A stretch of DNA of 64,000 bases from Martinezella lusitana (GCF_900094565.1 NZ_FMAF01000008.1:62001-126000), one strand, 5' to 3'; positions 33,056-43,498 are shown, counted from the stretch's first letter. Made by a program: numbers and translations. The notes: generated by a model not told the origin, from the sequence alone.

Positions 33056-33185
33056 ACGGGATTCCCCTCAAAGAACAAATCTCTACATTTGATAGTCGCC
33101 TCCGGCCCGAAAAACAAGTCGCACAAGGACATAAATATATCTTTATATCCCGGCTAAAGTGATAAAATTTTGCCATAAATACGGA

Positions 33186-33210
33186 AGAGGCGGCCAAAAT
33201 GGCCGCCTCT
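33186..33210 (-). terminator. Hairpin between praR and metK
   Basis: AGAGGCGGCCA (33186-33196) and TGGCCGCCTCT (33200-33210) form a perfect 11-bp stem with a 3-base loop. It lies 32 bases past the end of praR and about 130 bases before metK. On the minus strand the following bases (TCCGTATTTATGG) have only a weak T run. Confidence 0.6.
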
Positions 33211-33242
33211 CGACTTAACGATACCGGTGCTGTCCCAAAGGT

Positions 33243-33665
33243 CTATTCGGCGTCCGCCTCAGCAGCGAGCGCCTTGACCAACTCGACCACCTTGCGGCGG
33301 ACCTTGCCGTCCGAAATTTTCACGAAGGCGCGATTGAGCTGCAGACCCTCGGAGGAAGACAGGAAATCGACGACATAATTGGAACTGGACGCCTCGGCCA
33401 TGCCGCCGGTGCTGGTGTTATGCTCGCCTGGGGCATCCTCGAAGAAGAAGGAAACCGGGACATTGAGAATACTGGAAATATTCTGGAGACGGCTTGCCCC
33501 GACGCGGTTAGTGCCCTTCTCGTACTTCTGGATCTGCTGAAACGTAATTCCGAGGCTTTCGCCGAGCTTCTCCTGGCTCATGCCAAGCATGGTGCGGCGG
33601 AGGCGTATGCGGCTTCCGACATGAATGTCGATGGGGTTCGGCTTTTTTTTGTTCTCAATCATCAT
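33243..33665 (-). CDS. praR: XRE-family regulator, PraR/PhrR-like
   Basis: A 140-residue regulator with a Cro/C1 helix-turn-helix at about 17-71 (Leu-Gly-Met-Ser-Gln-Glu-Lys-Leu-Gly-Glu-Ser-Leu-Gly-Ile-Thr-Phe-Gln-Gln-Ile-Gln-Lys-Tyr). Sequence and position between lnt and metK match PraR of rhizobia, which represses adhesion and biofilm genes and affects quorum sensing and symbiosis. Two ATG codons are in tandem at the start. The role is transferred from relatives and not shown here. Confidence 0.8.
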   Translation of the reverse strand: MMIENKKKPNPIDIHVGSRIRLRRTMLGMSQEKLGESLGITFQQIQKYEKGTNRVGASRLQNISSILNVPVSFFFEDAPGEHNTSTGGMAEASSSNYVVDFLSSSEGLQLNRAFVKISDGKVRRKVVELVKALAAEADAE

Positions 33666-33815
33666 ATTACCCTAACATAGGTTGAATTCAGGCCCTTGCC
33701 ACCCGGTACCCTTCACCACCCCTATAACGCCACGTTGCAGCCGACGCCCCCAAGGCCTCCAGTTTACGTTCAAAAAGGCGGACACCAAGCACTATGCAAT
33801 TTTAGGGTTTTTTGG

Positions 33816-35417
33816 TCAATTCACCCTTGAAATAAAACCCATGCGTGAAATCAGCGCGATCATGCCGCCTATACCCGCAATCAACCAGAAGTATACTTTT
33901 CGTGCCCCGTCGTCGATACCCGATGGGGTTGCACCACCCAAAGTCGCGTCTATGAAGCCCTGCTGATTATAATCGATTCCGGAGAGCACACGCCCATGCG
34001 GATCGACAAAGGCCGAGATGCCGGTATTGGCACTGCGAATCAGCGGCAGACCCTGCTCCACCGCCCTTACCCTTGCCTGCAGGAAATGCTGATAAGGCCC
34101 CGGCGTGTCGCCGAACCAGCCATCATTTGTGACGTTCAATATCGCGTCGGCCTGCCGGATTTCCGGCGTCATCTCGTTCGGGAAGATGATTTCGTAACAA
34201 ATCAGTGGATAAAGCTTGATGCCATCAGGCAAAGTCAGCAACTGCCGCTTCGTGGCCGCGGAAAATCCTCCCGGCAATTCCACGACGTTCTCGATACCGA
34301 GATAGCTCAGGATACTTTCAAAGGGCACATATTCGCCGAAGGGCACGAGATGGGTCTTGTCGGATGCGCCGATGATCTGGCCGCGGCCGTCGATGACATA
34401 GATCGAATTATAATAGCGCGGCGCGGCGCCAGGTCCCATGTCCTCGACGCGAACCGCGCCGGTGATCAGTATCTGATCGTCGTCCAGCTGGTCCGCGATG
34501 CGGGCGAGCGCATCACGATTGTCGGTCAGGATGAAGGGCACGGCGGTTTCCGGCCAGACGATGATATCGGGGCGCTTGCCGCCATTGGCCGGCGGCTGCA
34601 CCGAGAGAGCCAGGTGCCTGTCGAAGACGGCGGCGCGGTCTGCATCCGAGTCCATCTTGGTTTCCTGATCGATGGACGGCTGGACGATGCGCACGACGGT
34701 TGCCGCCTTGCCGCCCGCTGACGGCGCATCCGGCAGGCTCAGTGCATAGTATCCGTAGCCGAAATCGGCGGCGGCGAGGAGCACCGCCAGTGCCAACCCT
34801 GGCACCCGCCCCTGACGCGTTCCGAGCAGGGCCGGCGCGGCGAAGACGAAGACGGCAAGCACGGTGACGCCAAGCACGCCGACCACATGCGCAGACTGCA
34901 TCATCAGCGGAATGGGCATGGCGCCATAACCGATGGCATTCCAGGGAAAGCCGGTAAAGAGAAAGCTCCGCAACCACTCCAGCAGACCGAAGCTGAAGGC
35001 GAGCGCCGCGATGCGTCCCATGCCGTCGGACCACAAAATCCGAGCAAGCACGGTCGCCACGCCATAAAAGATCGCCAGGAAGGCCGGCAGGCCGAGGATT
35101 GCCAGCGGCAGCGCCCAGGCAAACTCATCGGCATCGATCAGCAGCGCGTGGCCAAGCCACCACAGACCGGCGACGAAATAGCCGAAACCGAACAGCCAAC
35201 CGGTGAAGAAGGCCGGCCATAGCCGGCCTAAAAGCCCGCTATCAGGGCCGGCAGCGACGCCGTCGAGCAGCCAGACCAGCAGCGTAAAGGAGACGAACAT
35301 GGCGGCAAAGAAGCCGAAGGGCGGCAGCGCCAGCACGCCGAAGGCACCAGCCAGAATGGCAAGCAGCGCACGTTTAAAACCCCAGACGAGGATCACCCTG
35401 CCCGAAAGCCATTCCAT
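33816..35417 (-). CDS. lnt: Apolipoprotein N-acyltransferase
   Basis: A 533-residue inner-membrane enzyme that adds the third acyl chain to lipoproteins after signal-peptide cleavage. The N-terminal half has about six to seven transmembrane segments. The C-terminal nitrilase-like domain has the triad Glu290 (Val-Trp-Pro-Glu-Thr-Ala), Lys354 (Ser-Asp-Lys-Thr-His-Leu-Val-Pro-Phe-Gly-Glu-Tyr) and Cys407 (Ile-Cys-Tyr-Glu-Ile-Ile-Phe-Pro). It lies 78 bases downstream of the CorC-like gene in one operon, an order shared with many proteobacteria (ybeZ-ybeY-corC-lnt). Confidence 0.96.
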   Translation of the reverse strand: MEWLSGRVILVWGFKRALLAILAGAFGVLALPPFGFFAAMFVSFTLLVWLLDGVAAGPDSGLLGRLWPAFFTGWLFGFGYFVAGLWWLGHALLIDADEFAWALPLAILGLPAFLAIFYGVATVLARILWSDGMGRIAALAFSFGLLEWLRSFLFTGFPWNAIGYGAMPIPLMMQSAHVVGVLGVTVLAVFVFAAPALLGTRQGRVPGLALAVLLAAADFGYGYYALSLPDAPSAGGKAATVVRIVQPSIDQETKMDSDADRAAVFDRHLALSVQPPANGGKRPDIIVWPETAVPFILTDNRDALARIADQLDDDQILITGAVRVEDMGPGAAPRYYNSIYVIDGRGQIIGASDKTHLVPFGEYVPFESILSYLGIENVVELPGGFSAATKRQLLTLPDGIKLYPLICYEIIFPNEMTPEIRQADAILNVTNDGWFGDTPGPYQHFLQARVRAVEQGLPLIRSANTGISAFVDPHGRVLSGIDYNQQGFIDATLGGATPSGIDDGARKVYFWLIAGIGGMIALISRMGFISRVN

Positions 35418-35495
35418 GCGCCAGCTCCGTCCAACCGCGAATCAACTGGCCGCAGTCTTTCAAAAAAGCAGCGGTTTGTCCCGCCGAGGCGCCAT

Positions 35496-36668
35496 TTATT
35501 GGCTGGCGCTGTTGCGCTCGGCCGAAGTTTCCTCGGCGATTGCTTCCGGTGACGGCAAACCGCGCTCGGTCATGCCGGCTTCGCCCTCTGCCTTGATCGG
35601 GCGACGGCGTGCCGCATGCCGCTTGCGCGTGATGCGCACCCGCTTGATGCGGCGTGGATCGGCATCGAGAATGTGGAATTCGAAGCCCGGCAGCGCCTGC
35701 ACGAGCTCGCCACGCACGGGAATGCGGCCGAGCGCTGAGAAGATCAGGCCGCCGAGCGTATCCACTTCGTCCACCTGCTCGGCGATATCGAAATCCGGGC
35801 CGATCGCCTCGGCGATCTCCTCCAGTTCGACGCGAGCGTCGGCCACGAAAACGTCCTCGGAAACGCGTTTGAACATCACCTCGTCATCGTCGTGCTCATC
35901 GTCGATGTCGCCGACGACCATCTCGACGATATCCTCATGCGAGGCCAGGCCGTCCGTACCGCCATATTCGTCGATGACCAGCGCCATCTGCGTGCGGTTG
36001 ACCTGCATACGGCGCAAGAGGTCGGAGGCCAGCATGGACGGCGGCACGAACAGGATCTTGCGGATGATGCCGGCCTCCGCCAACGTTTTCTGCAGATCGA
36101 CGCGCGAGAGATCGAAATTGGGCTTGGCCGAGCGCGGCGCCTTTTCTGCCGCAGCAGTCACACCTGTCGCGGACCCGGCAGCCTTGGCTGTACCGCTCCG
36201 GCGCTTGTTGCGAGCCTGCTTGGCGACATAGGACAGGAGGTCGCGGATATGCACCATGCCGCGCGGATCATCCAGCGTATCGGCATAGACAGGCATGCGC
36301 GAGCGGCCGCTCTCCTCGAACAGGATCATCAGCTCGCCGATGGTGATGTTCTGATCCACTGCCTCGATGTCGGCGCGCGGCACCATGACGTCTTCGACGC
36401 GCACCTCGCGGAAGCGAAGGATGTTGTGCAACATCGCCCGCTCGTCCGGGGAAAAGGCATCGTCACCCGTCGCGTTGGTCATCAACGCGTCGGCGAGATC
36501 CTCGCGCAGCCGGGCGGAGTCCTGTGCCGGGCGCAGAATGCGCGCAGCACGCGCCCAGAATGAAGATTGGGATCGCTTGCCGTTGCTACTACTGCCAACC
36601 TCGTCGGAGGAGGCCGTATCGGCGCCGTCTTTGGCCTCGGGGGCCGATCTTGTCGTAAAGTCGCTCAT
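35496..36668 (-). CDS. CorC/HlyC-like CBS-domain protein
   Basis: A 390-residue cytoplasmic protein with two CBS repeats (about 93-150 and 190-262) and a C-terminal CorC/HlyC domain (about 268-360). Tyr-Gly-Gly-Thr-Asp-Gly-Leu in the second CBS repeat is a family mark. It has no membrane DUF21 domain. Between the CBS repeats there is a low-complexity insertion (about 150-185, Ala/Lys/Ser/Thr). Relatives are linked to Mg2+/Co2+ efflux or ribosome-related ybeZ-ybeY operons; its exact role is uncertain. Confidence 0.9.
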   Translation of the reverse strand: MSDFTTRSAPEAKDGADTASSDEVGSSSNGKRSQSSFWARAARILRPAQDSARLREDLADALMTNATGDDAFSPDERAMLHNILRFREVRVEDVMVPRADIEAVDQNITIGELMILFEESGRSRMPVYADTLDDPRGMVHIRDLLSYVAKQARNKRRSGTAKAAGSATGVTAAAEKAPRSAKPNFDLSRVDLQKTLAEAGIIRKILFVPPSMLASDLLRRMQVNRTQMALVIDEYGGTDGLASHEDIVEMVVGDIDDEHDDDEVMFKRVSEDVFVADARVELEEIAEAIGPDFDIAEQVDEVDTLGGLIFSALGRIPVRGELVQALPGFEFHILDADPRRIKRVRITRKRHAARRRPIKAEGEAGMTERGLPSPEAIAEETSAERNSASQ

Positions 36669-36693
36669 TGTTCCTGGTCAGACAGGGTTCAAA

Positions 36694-37200
36694 TCAAATG
36701 GGGTCCTGTCCCGCATAGGGGTCAGATAGGCCAAGCTCCGCCAAAATGCGAGTCTCCAGCCCCTCCATTCTTTCGGCCTCGCTATTATTCATATGGTCGT
36801 AGCCGAAGAGATGCAAGAAACCATGCACCATCAAATGGGTCAGATGGTCGTCAAAACTCTTTTCGAGATCGATCGCCTCGCGCTCCACCGTCTCCCTGGC
36901 GATGATGATATCGCCGAGCATGGGGCCGGGCTTGCCGCCGGGCTGCAGCGGAAAGGCGGGAAAGGAAAGTACGTTCGTCGCCTTGTCCTGCGAGCGCCAT
37001 TCGGCGTTGATCTCGCGGATCGAGGCGTCGTCGGTGAACACCAGCGACAATTCGGGCGCCACCTTCGGAAAGGGCTGCTTCTCGTGTTTCCTAAGGTAGT
37101 TCGCGGCTACTTCCAGCACACGCCCGGCGAGCGGCTGCAATACCTCTTCGGAGGGCCAAGCGCCCTCCTCCACACTGATCTGTATGTCGAGTTCGGCCAT
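36694..37200 (-). CDS. ybeY: rRNA maturation endoribonuclease YbeY
   Basis: A 168-residue single-strand RNase involved in 16S rRNA 3' end processing and ribosome quality control. The zinc site is His126, His130 and His136 in His-Gly-Phe-Leu-His-Leu-Phe-Gly-Tyr-Asp-His. The upstream Ala-Thr-Asn-Val-Leu-Ser-Phe-Pro motif is also diagnostic. It lies 18 bases after phoH and 25 bases before the CorC-like gene. Confidence 0.96.
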   Translation of the reverse strand: MAELDIQISVEEGAWPSEEVLQPLAGRVLEVAANYLRKHEKQPFPKVAPELSLVFTDDASIREINAEWRSQDKATNVLSFPAFPLQPGGKPGPMLGDIIIARETVEREAIDLEKSFDDHLTHLMVHGFLHLFGYDHMNNSEAERMEGLETRILAELGLSDPYAGQDPI

Positions 37201-37218
37201 GAGCTTGTGCGCCGCAGA

Positions 37219-38271
37219 TCAAATCTGCGGAGCGCCTTCCTCTGCCTGTGCGGCATAGGTCGAGTCATAGGCCCGAACGATGCGCCCCACCAGCGGGTGA
37301 CGGACGACGTCGATATCCTTGAAGCGGATGATGCTGATGCCCTCGACGCCGTTGAGCAGCTGCAACGCTTCCACCAGGCCGGACTTGATGCCGCGCGGCA
37401 AGTCGATCTGGCTCGGATCGCCCGTGATGATCATCCGCGAATTCTCGCCGAGGCGGGTCAGGAACATCTTCATCTGCATCGACGTCGTGTTCTGCGCCTC
37501 GTCGAGGATGACGGCGGCGTTGGCGAGCGTGCGGCCGCGCATGAAGGCAAGCGGTGCGATCTCGATGACGCCTGCGGTGATGGCACGTTCGACCTTGTCG
37601 CCCGGCATCATGTCGTAGAGCGCGTCATAGAGCGGACGCAGATAAGGATCGACCTTCTCCTTCATGTCGCCGGGCAGGAAGCCGAGGCGCTCACCGGCCT
37701 CGACGGCCGGCCGCGACAGGATGATCTTCTCCACGGCGCCGCGCTCCAGGAGCTGGGCGGCGTGCGCAACGGCGAGATAGGTCTTGCCTGTGCCGGCGGG
37801 GCCGGCGCCGAAGACCATCTCGGACCGCTCCAGGGCGCGCAGATAGGCATCCTGGGTCGGCGTGCGAGCGATGATCGTCTTCTTGCGCGTCGAAACCTGC
37901 GCCATCGTCAACTTGGCTTTTCTCTCCATGGTCGGCAGCGTCAATTGGTCATCGGCGGCAACCGCCATGCGGATTGCCCCTTCTACGTCGGAACGCTCTA
38001 CATTGCCGCCTTTTTGCAGCTTGTCATAGAGATAATCGAGCGTGCGGCGCGCCTGATTGGTGGCCGGCACATCGCCTGTTATGACGACCGAATTGCCGCG
38101 GGCGCGGGCATCGATGCCGAGACGTTCCTCAAGCAGCTTCAAGTTCTGATCGAACTGTCCGAAGAGTTCGCTGGCGAACCTATTGTTCTCGAACGTCAGG
38201 ATGAAGTGATTGGCGTCGCTCGCGGTGCGGGGCTGGCGCGATGAAGAAGAAACCAATTCCTGTCCGTTCAA
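37219..38271 (-). CDS. ybeZ: PhoH-like ATPase (YbeZ)
   Basis: A 350-residue protein with an N-terminal KH-like segment and a P-loop ATPase domain. Walker A is Gly-Pro-Ala-Gly-Thr-Gly-Lys-Thr (157-164) and Walker B is in Val-Ile-Leu-Asp-Glu-Ala-Gln-Asn-Thr-Thr. It is the regular operon partner of YbeY and probably an RNA helicase or ATPase in rRNA handling. The gap to miaB upstream is 30 bases. Confidence 0.94.
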   Translation of the reverse strand: MNGQELVSSSSRQPRTASDANHFILTFENNRFASELFGQFDQNLKLLEERLGIDARARGNSVVITGDVPATNQARRTLDYLYDKLQKGGNVERSDVEGAIRMAVAADDQLTLPTMERKAKLTMAQVSTRKKTIIARTPTQDAYLRALERSEMVFGAGPAGTGKTYLAVAHAAQLLERGAVEKIILSRPAVEAGERLGFLPGDMKEKVDPYLRPLYDALYDMMPGDKVERAITAGVIEIAPLAFMRGRTLANAAVILDEAQNTTSMQMKMFLTRLGENSRMIITGDPSQIDLPRGIKSGLVEALQLLNGVEGISIIRFKDIDVVRHPLVGRIVRAYDSTYAAQAEEGAPQI

Positions 38272-38301
38272 GCGGTGTGGCTCCTTGTGCCCGTCCAGAA
38301 C

Positions 38302-39714
<1,413 letters not shown>

Positions 39715-39774
39715 GGCCGCTATGTAGTGGCTTTTGCTTGCCGAGAAAATGAAAAAGTTGGAATCACCTGGAAA

Positions 39775-40572
39775 TCAAGCGATCTCGCGGCCAAGCAGGC
39801 GGCTGGCGAGCATTGTGCGGATGCGCCGCGCGATGGTGGCGCTAACGTCCTTGCGGTTGGAGCCGGCACGATAATCCACGGCCTCGCCGAAACAGACATC
39901 CACATCGATGGCGCCACAGGCAACGATATCCTTCAGATGCGGCGCCAGCTCGATGTCGCCGGGCCAGGCCGAGATCGGTCGGTGATAACGACCCATCGCG
40001 ACACCGTGAATGCGGGTATAGGCGACGGCGACGGGCTGGACATGCACGACTGCATCCGGCGTCTTCGGCAACGCGGCGGCGGCGGCACCGAACAGCGAGG
40101 ACTTGACCTCGAGCAGGCGATTGCCATCGGAGGTCGTCCCTTCCGGAAACAGCACCATGATTTCGCCGTCAGCCATACGCTCGGCGATCTCGTTCACCTG
40201 CTCGCCGGTCTTCCGTTTCTGCTCACGCTCGATGAAGACGCTCTTCTGCCATTGCGCGAAAAGACCGAAGATCGGCCAGTCCCTCACCTCGGATTTGGCG
40301 ATGAAGGCGACATCGGCGACCGCCGAAAGCACGAGAATATCGAGCCAGGATGAGTGGTTCGAGGCGAGCATCAAGGGCCTGTCAGCCTCGATCTTTCCGA
40401 TCACATGGATGCGGACGCCGAGCCAATAGCAGACGATGCGATGCCAGTAGCGCGGCAGATATCGGCTCAGCTTCCAATCGAAACGCAAGCAAACGATCTG
40501 CAGCGGCAGCAGCACCAGGCTGACGACAGAAATGACGATGGCGGCACAGCCGATGCGCAGCCAGGTCACCAA
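39775..40572 (-). CDS. plsC: 1-acyl-sn-glycerol-3-phosphate acyltransferase (PlsC family)
   Basis: A 265-residue membrane-associated acyltransferase. Motif I is Asn-His-Ser-Ser-Trp-Leu-Asp (His73, Asp78), and motif III is Phe-Pro-Glu-Gly-Thr-Thr-Ser-Asp-Gly. There is one N-terminal hydrophobic segment. It makes phosphatidic acid from lysophosphatidic acid in the inner membrane. Rhizobia carry several such paralogues, including OlsA of ornithine-lipid synthesis, so its exact acceptor is not certain. It is noteworthy that an olsB gene lies elsewhere in the window (56943). Confidence 0.87.
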   Translation of the reverse strand: MVTWLRIGCAAIVISVVSLVLLPLQIVCLRFDWKLSRYLPRYWHRIVCYWLGVRIHVIGKIEADRPLMLASNHSSWLDILVLSAVADVAFIAKSEVRDWPIFGLFAQWQKSVFIEREQKRKTGEQVNEIAERMADGEIMVLFPEGTTSDGNRLLEVKSSLFGAAAAALPKTPDAVVHVQPVAVAYTRIHGVAMGRYHRPISAWPGDIELAPHLKDIVACGAIDVDVCFGEAVDYRAGSNRKDVSATIARRIRTMLASRLLGREIA

Positions 40573-40602
40573 ATCATTCGCTCCCGCACGACTGCCTTCA
40601 CC

Positions 40603-41031
40603 TCAACCTTCGTCCTTCTTCAGCGGGATGCCGTAAAGCTCCAGCCTATGGTCGACGAGCTTGAAACCGTGTTCGCGGGCAATGCGCTCCTGCAGCGCCT
40701 CGATCTCCGGCGAATGAAATTCGATCACCTCGCCGCTCTTCAGATCGATCAGATGGTCATGGTGCTCTTCCGGCACCGTTTCGTAGCGCGAGCGGCCATC
40801 GCGGAAATCGTGGCGAGCGAGCAGCCCTGCGTCCTCGAACAGCTTCACTGTGCGATATACCGTGGAGATCGAGATCTTCGCATCCACCTTCACGGAACGC
40901 CGGTAAAGCTCTTCGACATCCGGATGATCCTCGGAGGTCTCGATGATACGTGCAATGACCCGGCGCTGCTCCGTCATGCGCATGCCGCGCTCGGCGCAAA
41001 GCTCCTCCAGGGTTTTTACCGGATCATCCAT
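40603..41031 (-). CDS. mur: Fur-family metalloregulator, probably Mur (manganese-responsive)
   Basis: A 142-residue Fur-fold repressor: winged helix (Thr-Glu-Gln-Arg-Arg-Val-Ile-Ala, then Ser-Ile-Ser-Thr-Val-Tyr-Arg-Thr-Val) and metal ligands in His-His-Asp-His. The Cys-x-x-Cys pairs of zinc-containing Fur proteins are absent. In rhizobia the Fur homologue usually acts as Mur, repressing Mn2+ uptake, while iron is handled by RirA and Irr; this is transferred knowledge. I start at ATG 41031; a TTG one codon earlier is possible. It is within the tsaB-rimI-mur-plsC run. Confidence 0.85.
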   Translation of the reverse strand: MDDPVKTLEELCAERGMRMTEQRRVIARIIETSEDHPDVEELYRRSVKVDAKISISTVYRTVKLFEDAGLLARHDFRDGRSRYETVPEEHHDHLIDLKSGEVIEFHSPEIEALQERIAREHGFKLVDHRLELYGIPLKKDEG

Positions 41032-41069
41032 CAATTGCTGTCTTCGGTCTATTGGACTGCGACAACGGA

Positions 41070-41564
41070 CTAGCGAAGAACGCGGCGCATGACAAGCGCC
41101 GACGACTTCGTGCCGGTGTCGCTGACATAATAGGCCTTGCGTTCACCGACCGTCTCGAAGCCAAGCTTGCGGTAGAGGCCGAGCGCCGGCTTATTGCCGC
41201 CATCGACCTCCAGGAACATGGTGTCGCCGCCGCGATTGCGGGCTTCGCGCAATGCCGCCTGCATCAGCCGCCAGCCGAGGCCGGAGCGGCCGAGCTTGGC
41301 ATTGACGGCGATCGTCAGGATCTCGGCCTCGCCCGCCACATGCCTTGCCAGCACGAAGCCGGGAAGCGCCTTCTTCAAGATGGCATTGGTCTGGCGGGCG
41401 ACGAAGCCGAAAGTCAGGTCCTGCGAGAGGAGATCCTGAAATTCGGTTTCGTCCCAAACCCGCGAAAATCGTTCACCGTGCAGGAGCGCCACCTCGGCGC
41501 AATCCTTTAACTCCATCGGGATGATTTCGTATTCGGCTTTCAGAGTGAGATAGGATTCGAGCAT
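41070..41564 (-). CDS. rimI: Ribosomal protein S18-alanine N-acetyltransferase
   Basis: A 164-residue GNAT enzyme. The acetyl-CoA site reads Leu-Gly-Arg-Ser-Gly-Leu-Gly-Trp-Arg-Leu-Met, followed by Leu-Glu-Val-Asp-Gly-Gly-Asn-Lys-Pro-Ala-Leu-Gly-Leu-Tyr-Arg-Lys-Leu-Gly-Phe, the RimI-type helix. It acetylates the N-terminus of S18 in relatives. It follows tsaB by 2 bases, the usual tsaB-rimI pairing. Confidence 0.9.
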   Translation of the reverse strand: MLESYLTLKAEYEIIPMELKDCAEVALLHGERFSRVWDETEFQDLLSQDLTFGFVARQTNAILKKALPGFVLARHVAGEAEILTIAVNAKLGRSGLGWRLMQAALREARNRGGDTMFLEVDGGNKPALGLYRKLGFETVGERKAYYVSDTGTKSSALVMRRVLR

Positions 41565-41566
41565 TT

Positions 41567-42223
41567 CTACTGCCTGGCAACTGCGTATCCGGCCTGCGGT
41601 CTGGCGTCGGGTCCGCGAAGATAAAGCGGCTTCGGCTTTTCGCTGACAGGTTTGGCAGCGCCCAGCCGGGCGACGACGGCAATCGGAAATGCGTCAGGCC
41701 GCTCCGCTGGCGGCGCATCGCTCAACCGGGCGACAGCCGTTCCGGTGACAATGCCGTCGAAGGCGGCAGCGATCGTCCGCGCCTCATCGACTGTCACCGC
41801 ACGTGCCTCGTCCAGCGGGTCGCCATTGGCGCCAAAGGCCTGGAGATAAATCTCCTCGCGCTTGGCGTCGATGGCGGCCAAAACCGGCTTGCCAGGATTC
41901 TGCTTTCCGGCTGCCGCCGCCATGACCTCGAGGGTCGTGACGCCAACGGCCGGAATATCGAGGGAGAGTGCAAAACCACGTGCGGCGGCAACGCCGATGC
42001 GGATGCCGGTGAAGGAACCGGGACCGACCGTCACGACGACACGTTCGACATCTGAGAGCGCCGTACCGGCTTTCGCCAGCGCCTCGTCGACCACGTGCAT
42101 CAGATGCTCGGCATGTCCCCGTCCGATCGTTTCCGTGACCTCCCCCATCACAGAATCACTGCCGCTATCATACACAGCGGCAGCGCAATCCACACCTGCC
42201 GTGTCGAGCGCCAGTACGATCAT
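41567..42223 (-). CDS. tsaB: tRNA threonylcarbamoyladenosine biosynthesis protein TsaB
   Basis: A 218-residue ASKHA-fold protein beginning Met-Ile-Val-Leu-Ala-Leu-Asp-Thr-Ala-Gly, with Gly-Pro-Gly-Ser-Phe-Thr-Gly-Ile-Arg-Ile-Gly near residue 68. It pairs with TsaD and TsaE to make t6A37 in tRNAs. It has no catalytic metal site of its own. It lies between the NifU-like gene (24-base gap) and rimI. Confidence 0.95.
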   Translation of the reverse strand: MIVLALDTAGVDCAAAVYDSGSDSVMGEVTETIGRGHAEHLMHVVDEALAKAGTALSDVERVVVTVGPGSFTGIRIGVAAARGFALSLDIPAVGVTTLEVMAAAAGKQNPGKPVLAAIDAKREEIYLQAFGANGDPLDEARAVTVDEARTIAAAFDGIVTGTAVARLSDAPPAERPDAFPIAVVARLGAAKPVSEKPKPLYLRGPDARPQAGYAVARQ

Positions 42224-42247
42224 GTCAACTTTCCGAAAAGCCGGGGA

Positions 42248-42814
42248 TTAGACGGCTTCGACTTCCTGAACTTCCGGAACGAAATGGCGCAGCAGGTTCT
42301 GCACGCCGTGCTTCAGCGTCGCCGTCGAAGACGGGCAACCGGCGCAGGATCCCTTCATATTGAGGTAGACCTTGCCATCACGGAAGCCGCGGAAGGTGAT
42401 GTCGCCGCCATCCTGGGCAACGGCGGGGCGCACGCGGGTCTCAAGCAGTTCCTTGATGGTCAGCACGATCGCCTCATCGCCTTCATCGAAGAATTCGCCG
42501 CCTGCATCCTGCACCTCGGACAGAACCGAGGCGGACCCCATCACGGGCTTGCCCGACATGAAGTGCTCCATGATCGAGCCGAGAATGGCGGGCTTCAGAT
42601 GCTGCCATTCCTGTTGCTCCTTGGAGACGGAAATGAAGTCGTAACCGAAATAGACGCCTGTGACGCCCGGGATCTCGAAAAGCTGGGCCGCAAGCGGCGA
42701 GACTTCGGCTTCCTCGGCACTGCGGAACTCGGCCGTGCCGTTTTCCATCACCACCTTGCCCGGCAGGAACTTCAGGGTCGCGGGGTTCGGCGTCGCTTCG
42801 GTCTGAATGAACAT
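42248..42814 (-). CDS. NifU/NfuA-type iron-sulfur scaffold protein
   Basis: About 188 residues. An N-terminal NFU-N domain (Met-Phe-Ile-Gln-Thr-Glu-x-Thr-Pro-Asn-Pro-x-Thr-Leu-Lys-Phe) is followed by the NifU domain with Cys157-x2-Cys160 (Gly-Ser-Cys-Ala-Gly-Cys-Pro-Ser-Ser). Such proteins carry and deliver 4Fe-4S clusters to apoproteins such as MiaB, which is encoded nearby. The start at 42814 is favoured because GGAG precedes it by 7 bases; an ATG 12 bases upstream overlaps that site. Confidence 0.93.
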   Translation of the reverse strand: MFIQTEATPNPATLKFLPGKVVMENGTAEFRSAEEAEVSPLAAQLFEIPGVTGVYFGYDFISVSKEQQEWQHLKPAILGSIMEHFMSGKPVMGSASVLSEVQDAGGEFFDEGDEAIVLTIKELLETRVRPAVAQDGGDITFRGFRDGKVYLNMKGSCAGCPSSTATLKHGVQNLLRHFVPEVQEVEAV

Positions 42815-42931
42815 CTTGATCTCCATGCGGCGGGCACAAACCCGGTCCCGACTTTAGAATGCTTCAAAAGAAAATAGGCCTTTTGGCCGCTCTATTCAAG
42901 AGAGTAATTCTCAAGAAATAGCACGCACGGA

Positions 42932-43423
42932 TCAGCTGAGGGCGTCGATTTCCTCGTTGGTCAGCGTATCAGGCAGCACCGTCACCGGGATCGGAAAGGC
43001 TGCCGCGCGCCCGGCGATCGACGAGACCAGCGGACCCGGCCCTTCCTTGGCCGAACCTGCGGCAAGAACGAGCAGCGCGATATCGCGATCCTCTTCGATC
43101 ACGGCGTTGATCTGCTCGGCGGCGGATCCCTCGCGAATGACGATTTCCGCATCGATGCCGACATTCTCGCGGATATTCTGCGCCGCCTTTGCCGTCACCG
43201 CTTCTGCTTCTTCGCGCGCCTCCGCCCGCATGATCTCCTCGACGCCAAGCCATTGCTGGAAGTCGCCCTCGGGGATCACGTAGAGGAGCACAAGGCCGCC
43301 ATTGGAATTCTTGGCACGCCGGCCGGCATAATGGACGGCGCGCTGGCATTCGGGTGTGCCGTCGATGACCGCCATGAACTTGCGGCGATGACCTTCGAGC
43401 CGTGAGAGACGTGTTGATACCAT
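42932..43423 (-). CDS. Universal stress protein (UspA family)
   Basis: About 163 residues of the Usp fold, with Phe-Met-Ala-Val-Ile-Asp-Gly-Thr-Pro-Glu-Cys near the N-terminus and Leu-Val-Leu-Ala-Ala-Gly-Ser-Ala-Lys-Glu-Gly before the C-terminal strand. It is a single-domain cytoplasmic stress protein with unknown target. The ATG at 43423 is preferred; an earlier in-frame codon adds 12 residues. It sits between trpS and the NifU-type gene. Confidence 0.88.
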   Translation of the reverse strand: MVSTRLSRLEGHRRKFMAVIDGTPECQRAVHYAGRRAKNSNGGLVLLYVIPEGDFQQWLGVEEIMRAEAREEAEAVTAKAAQNIRENVGIDAEIVIREGSAAEQINAVIEEDRDIALLVLAAGSAKEGPGPLVSSIAGRAAAFPIPVTVLPDTLTNEEIDALS

Positions 43424-43498
43424 GCGGCGACTCTGACACCCGAAGGCGGCGTTTTGCAAGCCCCCGTTTTTCGACGGGAGCCCTCGTCTACGAGATCA

